A stretch of DNA of 64,000 bases from NCBI GenBank assembly GCA_037501455.1, contig CM074859.1:91594894-91658893 (forward strand). The letters run 5' to 3'. The translations under genes were made by a program, and so were the position numbers. Below, in pieces: positions 44,395 through 54,782 of this stretch. Source of the DNA: Lantana camara. Taxonomy: Eukaryota; Streptophyta; Magnoliopsida; Lamiales; Verbenaceae. The notes under the pieces are model-generated. The model saw only the letters and a program-made list of their open reading frames with translations, did no database searches and had not been told where the DNA came from. How positions within the stretch are numbered: the first letter of the stretch is position 1; each line of letters begins with the position of its first letter.

Positions 44395-46935
44395 TTGCAA
44401 AAACATAAACTTAAGAAGCAGTTTGAGAAATTCCTTAGCATTTTTAAGGAACTACACATCAATATCCCGTTCGCAGAGGCATTAGCTCAGATACCTACTT
44501 ATGTCAAGTTTTTAAAGGAGATCCTGTCTGACAAGAGGAAATTGGAGGAATATGCCACAATATCATTTACTGAAGAATGCAGCGCGATCATACAACATAA
44601 GCTTCCCCCAAAGCTTAAAGATCCAAGGAGTTTTTCAATCCAATGTACTATTAGCAATTTGAATTTCAATAAAGCTTTATGTGATCTTGGTGCTAGTGTC
44701 AGTCTAATACCTTTATCTATTTGCAAGAAATTAGGATTGAATTCTCTGAAGTCGACTACCGTTTCCTTGCAGTTAGTTGGCCGATCAGTCAAATATCCGA
44801 CCGAAGTGTTGGAGAATGCTCTAATTAGAGTAGGTAATTTCTACCTTCCGGTAGACTTCATTGTGCTTGATATGGAGGAAGACAGAGAGATGCCATTGAT
44901 CCTAGGAAGACCTTTCCTAGCCACAACTGGTGCCTTGATTGATGTCAAGAATGGATTGCTGACTCTAAGAGTGGGGGAGGAACAAGTAGAGTTCAACTTG
45001 TTCAAATATGTGAAGATCCCGGTGCTAGAAGAGAAATGCTTCATGGTGGATGTGAAGCCTGATCAAACATTGATCTCCACACCACAGAATAGTCCCCTTG
45101 AGCTATGTTTGCAAGGATGGGAAGACCAAATAGATGGGGAGGAATTTCTTGAAGAACTTGCAGCCTACACAAAGGTACTTGAGGCAACCCCATTCGTACC
45201 GTTTCGGCAAAGGTTCGTTTATAAAGAGTTGGGTACATGTAAGCCCACTCCTCCTCCTTCGATTGAGAAAGCTCCTAATTTGGAATTGAAACCCCTCCCC
45301 AATCATTTGAAGTATGCTTATTTGGGTGATTATGAGACTTTACCTGTTGTTGCTTCTGATTTATCTGATTCGCAATTAGATACACTGTTAAGCGTTTTGA
45401 GGGATCATAAAAAGGCAATAGGATGGACAATTTCTGATATAAAGGGGATTAGCCCATCTATTTGCATGCATAAAATCCTAATGGAAAATGAGCATAAACC
45501 CTCTGTAGAACATCAACGCAGTTTGAAACCGAATATGAAAGAAGTTGTTAGGGCTGAAGTTTTGAAATTGCTAGATGCTGGAATTATTTATCCTATCTCA
45601 GATGTAAGTGGGTTAGCCCTGTTCAGGTTGTACCTAAGAAAGGGGGAATGATTGTAGTTAAGAATGAAAATAATGAATTGATTCCTACTAGGACAGTCAC
45701 GGGGTGGAAAGTTGTATTGATTATAGGAAGCTTAACACTGGGACTCGAAAAGATCACTTTCCCCTTCCCTTCATTGATCAGATGTTAGAGAGATTAGCTG
45801 GGTATGCATATTACTGTTTCTTGGATGGGTATTCGGGTTATAATCAGATAGTTATAGCTCCGGCAGATCAGGAAAAATGCACTTTCACTTGCCCTTATGA
45901 CACTTTTGCTTTTAGGAGAATGTCGTTTGGTTTGTGTAATGCCCCTGTTACGTTTTAGAGATGCATGATGGCTATTTTTTCAGATTTCATTGAGCGTAGT
46001 ATGGAAATATTTATGGATGATTTCTCTATGTTTGGTTCTTCTTTTGAATCTTGTTTGCAGAATTTAACCTAAGTTTTGCAGAGATGTGAAGAAACTAACC
46101 CAGTGTTGAATTGGGAAAAATGCCACTTCATGGTGAAAGAAGGGATTGTACTTGGCCAAAGGATTTCAGAAAAGGGGATCGAGGTTGATAAGGCTAAGAT
46201 TGAAGTGATTGCCAAATTGCCACCACCTACAAACATTAAGGGAGTTCAGAGTTTCCTTGGTCATGCTGGATTTTATCGCCTGTTTATCAAGGATTTCTCC
46301 AAGATTACTTTACCTCTTTGCAAACTTTTACAAAAGGATGTTGAATTTGTGTTTGATGATGAGTGTTTGCTTGCTTTTGACAGGTTGAAGAAGAAGCTTA
46401 CCTCAGCTCCGATCATGGTGGCACCGGATTGGAATCTACTGTTCTGTTAATGTACGATGCGAGTGACTTGGCCCTAGGAGCTGTACTTGGCCAAAGAAGG
46501 GAGAAACGTTTACATGTTATCGCATATTCTAGCAAAACACTTAATGATGCACAGTTAAATTATGCCACCACTGAAAAAGAATTGTTAGCAATTGTACATG
46601 CTTTTGATAAATTCCGTTCTTATTTGATAGGTTCGAAGACAGTGGTTTACACGGATCACGCGGCCATTAAGTATTTGCTATCAAAGAAGTACTCCAAACC
46701 GAGATTGATTAGATGGATCCTGTTACTTCAGGAATTTGACTTGGAGATCCGAGATAAGAAGGGAACGGAGAATATGGTGGCTAATCACTTGTCTAGATTG
46801 GAGTTTGAGGAGAAGGTTGAGGATGGAGAGGAAGCTATTGTGGAGAACTTCCCAGACGAGCAATTGTTTAAGGTGGATTCTGGAGTACCGTGGTATGTAG
46901 ATTTCGTGAATTATTTGGTTAGTAGAGTTGTACCT
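44395..46935 (+). pseudogene. pol of element F: protease, RT, RNase H
   Basis: A 418-codon open stretch (to 45651) starts in the gag-protease linker and includes protease with LCDLGASVSLIPLS (44677-44715, catalytic Asp present), LGRPFLATTGALID, and the first RT motifs. A 1-nt change near 45620-45650 shifts the frame. RT then continues with CIDYRKLN (near 45710), FRRMSFGLCNAP, a TAG at 45956, FMDDFSMFG (46011-46037) and a stop near 46070. The RNase H part ([46 protein letters not shown]) is readable in a third frame from 46429. Integrase is cut after its N-terminal leader. Not functional. Confidence 0.9.
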
Positions 46936-48271
46936 CCCAACCTTAGTTTCAATAGCCTAAGCTATACCCCACAATCTCAACAACTAAACTTCCAAAACTT
47001 CGTACCTAGACCTCCACAGCCCCAACAACAAATCCCTCAAATAAACCCACCTATCAACCCACAAGCAATCCGATTTAATAACTTGGAATCAACCTTTTAG
47101 AATATGGGATCCATGGTGCAGAATTTAGGTCTTCAGTTAAGAATTTGGAAACTCAATTGGGATAGATTGTTGCTGAGTTGAGTAGGATAGAGAATCAAGG
47201 GAAGTTGCCTTCGCAAACTGAGGATCCTAGGCAGAATGTCAGTGCAATCATGATCAGAAGTGGCAAGGAGCTTCCGCCACCACTGGAGAAGGCACAGGGA
47301 TTAAAAATTGAGTCTGTTGATGATCGGACAGAAGGTACGACTGTAAGGTATGGCCATACCTTAGACCCAAACCGCGACAACAAGGCGAAAATTGTTGTGC
47401 AGCCTAAGCCCCTGGTGATTCCACCTCCATTCCCTCAACTAATGGCAGAAACGAAGAAAAAAAAAGAAGAAAAAAGCATTCTTGATACGTTTCACAAAGT
47501 TAAGGTGAACATACCTTTGTTGGATGTTATTCAACAAATCCCACGACATGCGAAATATCTTGAGGAACTCTGCACCAACAAAAGGAAACTGAAAGTTAAT
47601 GAATGGGTAAGTGTGGGAGAGAATGTCTTCGCTGTTTTGAAAAAGAAATTACCCCCGAAGACCAAGGTATGTTTTCAATTCCATGTAAAATTGGCAAGAC
47701 TGAGATTAAGAAAGCAATGTGTGAATTGAATGCGCCCATTAATATTATGCCTCTATCCGTTTATTCATCACTGAATCTTAATCCTTTGAAAGATACAGGT
47801 ATCATAATTCAGATGGTTGATCGATCTATGGTATATCTAGAGGGAGTATTAGAGGATGTACTTGTGCAAGTTGATGGATTAATCTTTCCTGCTGATTTTT
47901 ATGTGATTTATATGGAGGATGAAAATTCTTTAAATGTTTATGATATTTTGCTTGGGCGACCTTTTCTGCGTACTACTAATACTAAATTAGATGTTCAAGA
48001 AGGCTTATGGACTCTAGAATTTGATGGTGATATTGCAAAATTCAATGTTTATGAGTCAAGAAAATATCCTAATGAATTATCTAGTGTTTTTAGCATTGAT
48101 GTGACTAAGAACTCAAGTAATGAAACTTTTGAGCCTAATAATGTGGAAAAGCTAAGTTTTGAATCCTTTCAAAATTTGGTAATTGAAAATTTTGAGAGTA
48201 AGCCGAAATATGTTGGTTTGCATGATGATATCTATGATATGGTTATTCCATTAGACATGTTAGACCTATGA
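46936..48271 (+). pseudogene. gag C-terminus and protease of element K (Athila/Tat-like), fused to F
   Basis: From about 46936 the reading frame leaves integrase and becomes a Pro/Gln/Asn-rich gag tail ([19 protein letters not shown]). A stop at 47098 and a frame change follow, then SRIENQGKLPSQTEDPRQN, IMIRSGKELPPP and KVNIPLLDVIQQIPRHAKYL, the conserved gag-protease junction of this group. Another frameshift near 47660 leads to the protease, whose active site reads MCELNAPINIMPLS where F has LCDLGASVSLIPLS. Both the catalytic Asp and the Gly are lost. LLGRPFLRTTNTKLD follows, with the end at 48269-48271. The palindrome at 47343-47362 encodes an odd VRYGHT peptide not expected in gag. Confidence 0.8.
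47343..47362. repeat. Perfect 20-bp palindrome in gag of element K
   Basis: TAAGGTATGGCCATACCTTA equals its own reverse complement. A partner, GTAAGGTATGGCCATACC, lies at about 48469-48486, and a decayed relative (GACCATACC...CCTATACC) at about 48870-48890. Confidence 0.85.
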
Positions 48272-50268
48272 GTGTAAAGGCTTTAAATTTGAAATTATCC
48301 AATGACTTAGATAAACTAAACTCCTTCTTGTTTTAGGTACCTATTTTGGAAATCAAGAACTTTTTGGATAATCTGAGTTCTGCATTCAAAGGTGGAGGAA
48401 AATTTGCAGATTAAAAACCCATACGTGACGAGTTCACTGACGAACATCGTTTCCATGGGTTTGACCGTAAGGTATGGCCATACCAATGGTCATACTCTGG
48501 TATGTAGATGTTCACGATTATTTAACCACTATTTTCTTCAGATCTCATATATTTTTCGAGTTCAGGAACCCAAGAGCCATTGTGAGGAATCGTGAAAAAA
48601 AAATTTATAAGTGGTTGACGGAGTCTGTGCTAAGAAAGTGTCAAATTGCGTTGAGAACCTCTATGAGTCATCATCTCCAATCTAGAAGGCGCAATGGATT
48701 AGAAGATTCAGCACCACATAGTCGAGGGGATTTGTATGGAGGTTTTAACTCTATTTGAGTTGATTGCTGCTCTTTATTATCTTGGAGGCGCGCGTTGTTT
48801 ACCTAACTTTCACCGATTTGATGCTGCTAAACTGCTGATGCATCTGTGTTGGTTTCACTCTTAGGTTTGACCATACCTTGAACCTATACCATTTTAGCGG
48901 GGGAAAAAAAAAAAAAAAGCCCCCAGGTCCACACTTCAGGGAAGTCCTCTTTTCTCTCGATTTCTTATGCCTTGAGGACAATGCATGATTTAAGTGTGGG
49001 GGGAGGGATAAGCCTGTTTACTGTTGGGGCTTACATGCGTGAATTTGATTTTTTTTTTCCTGATTGAGTTAATTTGTAATTTTCTTGAATCGAGGATGTT
49101 AGAATTTGTGAATGATTTATTCCCGTTTTGAATGTGTTTACCTAAGCTTGAGCCTTGAATTTTGCTAGAACTTATTAGGCAATTGGATACGTGAAAAATT
49201 GTGTGAAATTCAAATGATTAGTATGATCTCATGCCCTCATTTTCTAGAATACTAATTGAACAAGTTTATGTACTTTGCTTTGGTAAGTTAATTATATTTT
49301 TCAATAAAGTTCTGAAAATTGATTAGAATATTCATTAACTCCCTTCGAGGCGAAATAGATTGGTCGAGAGGTAATTCGGGAGATGACTTAGGCATTCTTG
49401 TCGGTGTTTTTGTCCTTTTGTTGATTTTCACTAAATAATATAGTCTGATTGACCCCGCTGAGCCTTAGTATTGTGCAACTTTTTTTCTTAGCCACGCTAC
49501 AAGCCTAATGCACAATACAAGTTCCTACCCTTATCTTTGTTACACCTAGCTTACTCATTTTCTTTTCGGGATAGCATTGTTGATATCTAGACTCCTTTTC
49601 CTTGGTTTGAAGTGTGAAAGGTTCATTGTGTTGAAAGAAAAAAATGAGAATGATGAAAAGAAGAAAAGAAGTCAGAAAGAAAGAAAAAAATGAGCAGAAA
49701 AAGAGAGCTGAAAAACAAAAACAAAAAAAAAAGCAAGAGTGAGTAAAGTAAAGAAAAAAGAGAGTATGAGTCTTGTTGGAAATTCAATAAAGGGTTGGGA
49801 ATTAGTTGTGAAACGGGAGTCTTTCGGGAAGAAATAAAAGGGGAAACACTTTGGGGATTAATTCTAAATGTGTAAGCTTGGTGTTAGCCTTTGATTTACT
49901 TTTTCCTACCTTGACCTAAGCCTACATTACAAGCTCGAAAGACCTTTCGATCCCAAGTTATTAGTTGATCAAATTAGTGGAGATTGGAGTGAAGGGTGTA
50001 TTCGAAATTGATGATCGGTTCTTATGCGAAAAACATTAACTTATTTGTCTAATCTTTGTACATTGATTTGTTCAATTTGCACCACACACGAGGGTATATT
50101 TTTGTACTAATTGATTGAATTTCATATGATTGAGTAATGTGTTTGATGTGCTAGATTCGTTTAGGCGAATATTCGATGAATGCTTTGGTGAGTATGTTTG
50201 ATGGGGGTGATGTTTCATTTGATTTTTATTTCCCTCGAGGACGAGTGATGAGCAAGTGTGGGGGGATT
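48272..50268 (+). other. Element K 3' region (pol remnants and untranslated region)
   Basis: 48272-48760 contains scraps of pol: a PWYVD-like leader as in integrase near 48505, and NPRAIV near 48570. The RT and most of integrase are missing. 48990-49010 has a purine-rich AAGTGTGGGGGGAGGG. 49620-49800 is A/G-rich. 49860-49950 resembles the long 3' untranslated region of Athila-type elements. A GGGGG-A15-G-CCCCC stem-loop lies at 48899-48924. No intact gene. Confidence 0.6.
50255..50268 (+). other. Polypurine tract of element K
   Basis: AGTGTGGGGGGATT directly before the LTR start TGATAGCGGG at 50269, preceded by the 'cctcgaggacgagtg' phrase usual for this group. Confidence 0.8.
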
Positions 50269-51700
50269 TGATAGCGGGTGCTATCCTCGTATATTTGTGA
50301 GTTTATGGCCTCGTTTAGTGCTTTAGCTGATATTAATTTGGAAAGATTAATGCTTTGTTATTTTAATTGTAGATTCGGGACCCGAAGACAAAATTGAAAC
50401 TTATTCGGTCATTTTATGAAGAAATCCACGCCAAAGGCGAACTCTGTTTATTCTTGGAACGTAGCCACGGCTCGGATTAATAAAGATTATTCAATTTCAT
50501 AGCAATTGGGAACTTCAGAAGGTGCATGCATGTACGCGGTGGGTTTTAGGGGACTAATTGGTGAAGTTGGATTAATTGGTTGAAGTGGGCCTGCGTGGAA
50601 ATTAATTAATTGGAACAAGCCCAATTTGTGGGCAATTCAACTTGGGCAACAAGTCAGTTGAGTCCGATTGGGAATAGAATTTGGCTTTGAGAATTGATTT
50701 TGTGCATACTATATATTTAGGAGTGAGGCAGCGGATTTCGGACATCTTTAGACGCAGCAATTCCAGAGGATTTGAGCAGCAGCTCGGACGAAATCCGAGA
50801 GCGGCAAAAATCATTCATCACAAGTTCTATTTAATTTCTTGTTTTAGTTTTATGTTTTCGTATTTTAGAACTATAAGTAGCTAATTTCTTTAGTACTTAG
50901 CTAGAAATTTATAATTTAGTTTTGACATCGTGAGACCTAATTTGTTTTTATAATTCAATTTAATTTCAAGTATTTATTAATTCTCCCAGTGTTGTGTTAT
51001 TGTGATTTATTTGCTTAAGTGATTACAGCCGGATCATCTAAGTAGGTTAGTTACATAAAGCCATTCTTGATTGCGTGAAGTATACGTAATGTATGATTGA
51101 TATTTGTGGTACATTAACAAGAAGGATCGGTTGCAGTTCTCAACTTGTTAAGTGAGTTAATAATCGGATTTAAATTTTGCACGTGTCGTGACTAGATTAA
51201 TTCGAATTAGTTTTTTCTTGATTGTTAATGCTGTCGATTCATTAAATCCTGTCGAGTGTCTCTAAGGGTTGTGAATTGATTACGGAATAATTGTCGAGTG
51301 TCTCTAGATTATTCTATGATTTAAGAGAAAACGAGGCGGAGTCGAGTGTCTCTATCTGCTATAGCTAATCTACTTGAACAACTTGAATTTATCTTTGCCT
51401 CTATGATCGATGTCTTAACTGAATTGTAATGCCTAGCTAGGTATTGTTTTCCCATTGATTTACCAAACCTAACTCTCACGTGATATATTGTTTTCGTCTA
51501 GTTTTTTTTAATTGTTAGTTAGTTAATTAGTTTAATTAAATCTCAAAACCCCCAACTTTACTTGTTAATTTTAGTAAATTTTCCTGTGATTAATTGGAAT
51601 TATTTTCTCCCAATCTCTGTGGATTCGACCCGTTTGCGCTATACTCTATTTTAGTCGCAAACTGGATTACAATTTATTTTGACGGATTCAACACTTGTCA
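50269..51700 (+). repeat. Element K 3' LTR
   Basis: 1432 bp from TGATAGCG to TTGTCA, unlike the F LTR in sequence. TATATATTTAG near 50709 is a probable TATA box. A GTCGAGTGTCTCTA motif occurs three times (near 51254, 51293 and 51341). The tail 'ctctgtggattcgacccg' (51616) is typical of the 3' end of Athila/Tat LTRs. No primer site follows. Instead, minus-strand gag of element I begins, supporting 51700 as the boundary. Confidence 0.78.
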
Positions 51701-52876
51701 GAGATTTTGACCAAAGTTGCTTTGATGGCCATGGATTCCTTAACTGGTGCCCTGTGAGATTTCTCCATCCTTCACGGATAGTCTTTCTTTTCTTTCCTTG
51801 AATCTTTCATTGGAAACATTGTCTTGTGATTCGAGATGCTTAGTTCCATACAATGTGAACGAGCGGCCAGTTTCTAAAAATTTCGAGGTTTGATTCCTTG
51901 CAATATATAGAGCAGACCCCAATGCATGCCTTGGATGCATATCTCGATTGCTGAAGTTTCAGAGAGCTTGTCTTTGCAATACAGGCTTAAGGCACGCCAA
52001 CGGTTGATATAGTCGACGAAGGGCTCGTTTTTCCATTGCTTGGCATTTGTAAGATCAATCATGCTTACGGTGCGACGAGTACTATAGAAGTGGTTCAAGA
52101 ATTCACCTTCTATTTTATCCCACCTAGTAATAGATTCTAGTTCATGATCGACATACCAATCAAAAGCGTTGCCTTTAAGTGGCCTCACGAACTGCTTGAC
52201 AAGAAGGTCACCACCTATTCCTACATTATTATAATTTTAAATGAAGTGAGCAATATGTTGCTTAGGATTATCCTTTCCATTGAACTGTTGAAGCTAAGGC
52301 GACTGGTACCCATTTAGCATCCTCATGGTATCAAGTCTCCTTGAGTATGGTTTTGAATATATAACTCGATGCTAAGATGATCCATCATACTGCGCCTTGA
52401 TGGTGTTTGCTATCATGGCTTGCAACTCCACAACTGAAAAGGTTGCAACTGAGCTTGTTGAACGAGTGGTCTTTGGCACAAAATCCGGCTCGAAAAGTGT
52501 CTTATTGGTTAACTTCTAATTCAGAGTATTTTTAGGAGAATGAAGACGGTTGTGGCTAGACCCCTCGACATTTTGTTGTTCCACCTTGCTCATGAGTTGC
52601 GTAATCTAGAATTTTTGTCCTCCACGATCTTCTGCAAATCATCTATGGCTTGAGTCATTTGGACGAGTTGTTCATCCACGTTCGTTGCACCAGTAGTAAT
52701 CGTAGGCAAGTTGGCAAAGATGGTGGAATGAGTTCCTTTTGGGTGGCAGGATTAGAATTGTCCGATTAGGATGAGGCTGAACCGTTGTGCTTGCCCCCGT
52801 TAGAGGATTAAGCAATGTCAGCAATGAAATCGACAAAGTTCTCCTTGTTGAATACAAGTTCTCTCTTTGGTGCCAT
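51701..52876 (-). pseudogene. gag of element I (Ty3/gypsy), truncated
   Basis: Minus-strand reading starts with ATG at 52876 (MAPKRELVFNKENFVDFIAD). A stop-containing linker follows, then a recognisable gag core at 52188-51874 (HFYSTRRTVSMIDLTNAKQW, FVDYINRWRALSLYCKDKLS, CIQGMHWGLLYILQGIKPR). It continues in other frames (APVKESMAIKATLVKIS) to the border with the LTR of K at 51700, which cuts it. Nothing of its pol is present in the window. Gag packages element RNA. This copy has stops and frameshifts throughout. Confidence 0.82.
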
Positions 52877-52940
52877 GGAAATACTTCGGATGATGATTTG
52901 GGATTCCTTGTTAGATGAAGAGATGACTGGCAAGGAAAGC

Positions 52941-52957
52941 TCCCACTGGGTGTGCCA
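52941..52957 (-). other. Probable primer binding site of element I
   Basis: On the minus strand TGGCACACCCAGTGGGA, 65 bases upstream of the gag ATG. It resembles the TGGCACGCCCAGTGGGA site of several plant Ty3/gypsy elements. The adjacent LTR end would be near 52970. Confidence 0.6.
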
Positions 52958-52969
52958 AAATTTATTTAC

Positions 52970-54050
52970 ACAAATTTTGGTTGAATCTATAATAAATGAA
53001 TGCAAGATGCAAGAAATAAGAAAACAAAGATAATATGAATTTGATTTAAAAATGGTACAATCTCTGAATATCCCCTTATTCTTCGGAGTAGATTAATCCG
53101 AGGGCTTGAATGTTTGTTCCCAAATTGAGTGTAGCTTGGTTGAATCAAAGGTGGAATAACAAAAACTCGAATTTGAGAGTTTGAATGCTTTGAACATCTT
53201 TTGATTCCTTAAGTGCTTGTTGTTTGAGAGCTTGTATGTTTTTTTATTCATTTTGTTGGCTTGTTGACTTGTCCTAGATGCTTAGGTCCGATTTTTTTAA
53301 TCTTAAGAGTCCAATTTATAAGCTTTCATTTGTGATTTTGAATTTCATAAATTTTGACCGGAATTTGAGGACCGCTTTATACCCGATTGAGCTCTATTTT
53401 ATTTAATTGATCATTTATTTAATCCATTTAATTAATTCGAAACAATAAGAATATAGTTTTATAATTCATATTTCGAATTAAACATATAAGCCCAAATTTA
53501 TTGTGAGCTTATAATTAAAATTAGTAATTAACAGCCAACTTTATTTTGCCATCAATTAATAATTTTATTTCAACTTTTGAACGCCAACAATTTCAAATTC
53601 GGCCAAATCGGAGGAAAAAAAAATCTATATCTGTTCTAATTGATTTTATCTCAAATTTATTTGATAATAGTATCCAAAATATTAGTGTTAAAATATTTGT
53701 TTGGTCTAATTTATTTCAAAAGTTAATTAACGAAATAAAAGTTAAATATTTATTAAAATTAATTAATAAGATTGAGAGTTATTAAATATTTAATAAATAG
53801 TATATGGCTTGATATTTAACGTGCTAATACTAATCCCGCTCAGACTCAAATAATAGGACCAACCTAGTATGTGAAATTTAAAATCCCCGTGCAGGCTCAA
53901 ATAGTAGGACCAACCTAATATGTGAAATTCAATAATAGGATTATGATACTATGTTAAATATATTAAAATAAACATTTCTTTAGTTGTATATGGTTTTCAA
54001 TGTGACTAACATTTATTTGGTACGTTGGGTCAGACCTACCCTAAAGGCTA
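52970..54050 (-). repeat. Probable LTR of element I and AT-rich flank
   Basis: No supported gene. 52970-53400 is probably the LTR of element I (minus strand). Its far end is not definable. 53400-53800 is extremely AT-rich. Two direct copies of a 51-bp unit ('ctcaaat(a/g)(a/g)taggaccaacct', starting at 53845 and 53896) lie in tandem. Confidence 0.4.
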
Positions 54051-54507
54051 AGAAATAGTTTACTTCTCTAGGTTCCAATCCAATTGGATTAGGTTATGGG
54101 CATATGGAATATCTTTTAAGTTCCCAATCTAGTGTTTACTTTGCAATGTTGGGGCAATGGGTTTATAGTGTGGGCTAGGTTGGTTGTTTACTATGGTAGA
54201 CCCATTTCAATTGATAAGGGATAAAATTCCAATATTGCCCTCACATATTCTTTTCTCCTTCTTTTGATTTTTGCCAACTGTGCAAACATAAATAATGATA
54301 AAGGGTGAAAAAGTAAATCCACTTAGCCCATTGATTTTGGCTATTTAACAACATGATTTTGGAGTTGGTAGATTGTCAATTGTTCCCCATTGATACCATA
54401 GGGCCTAAGGGCCACAACAAGGCTTTGGGCAAATCAAAGTAAACATTATTAACACCTAGATACCAAATCCAATCTAAGGTTAAATTGAAAAGTAAACTAT
54501 TTCTAAA
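54051..54507. repeat. Fold-back (inverted-repeat) element, MITE-like
   Basis: AGAAATAGTTTACTT at 54050-54064 is repeated exactly in inverse orientation at 54493-54507. Inner segments (GTTTACTTTG near 54135 and CAAAGTAAAC near 54434) also pair, so the diverged arms are over 100 bp long. No coding sequence. No convincing target duplication, so the superfamily is open. Confidence 0.55.
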
Positions 54508-54782
54508 TGTTTCCCTTGATTTGGTGGGTAAAATTGTTTTAGGCATTGAATCATGATTTCTGGAACTGGGGTTAAATTGAAAAGGGTATTTTGTTTACTC
54601 TCTCGAGCAATGACGAATGGAAAATAATAATTAATAACCCAAAATTTTCAAAGGACCATAAAAACATTCACTCCATGCAACGCAAAAACAACCATTCCAT
54701 TTTCTTGCTATTTGTTATTATTCCGTTGTTTTATTTATTTTGGGAGTATTCGCAAACTCTAAAATAAACACTTATAAGATAA

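Larger units (their letters stand above)
39478..46935 (+). mobile_element. Element F, Athila-like Ty3/gypsy, 3' half missing
   Basis: Order: LTR (39478-40986), tRNA-Asp-type primer site, gag, protease, RT and RNase H. Sequence then switches at about 46935, just into the integrase leader ([17 protein letters not shown]), to gag of another element. No matching 3' LTR follows. The primer site and the MDDF form of the RT box are typical of the Athila/Tat group. The LTR is preceded by GTCAG (39473-39477). The bases after the downstream LTR of K are GAGAT, so F and K do not form one element with one duplication. Confidence 0.85.

Noticed and set aside
48392..48758. Possible envelope gene of the Athila-like element
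   Set aside because: Only short frames with pol-like scraps (PWYVD, NPRAIV). No signal peptide, membrane segment or sustained frame.
54740..54782. N-terminal 14 residues of the long LINE frame as a protein start
   Set aside because: The RT homology starts at about 54783. The upstream residues are translated flanking DNA of a 5'-truncated insertion.
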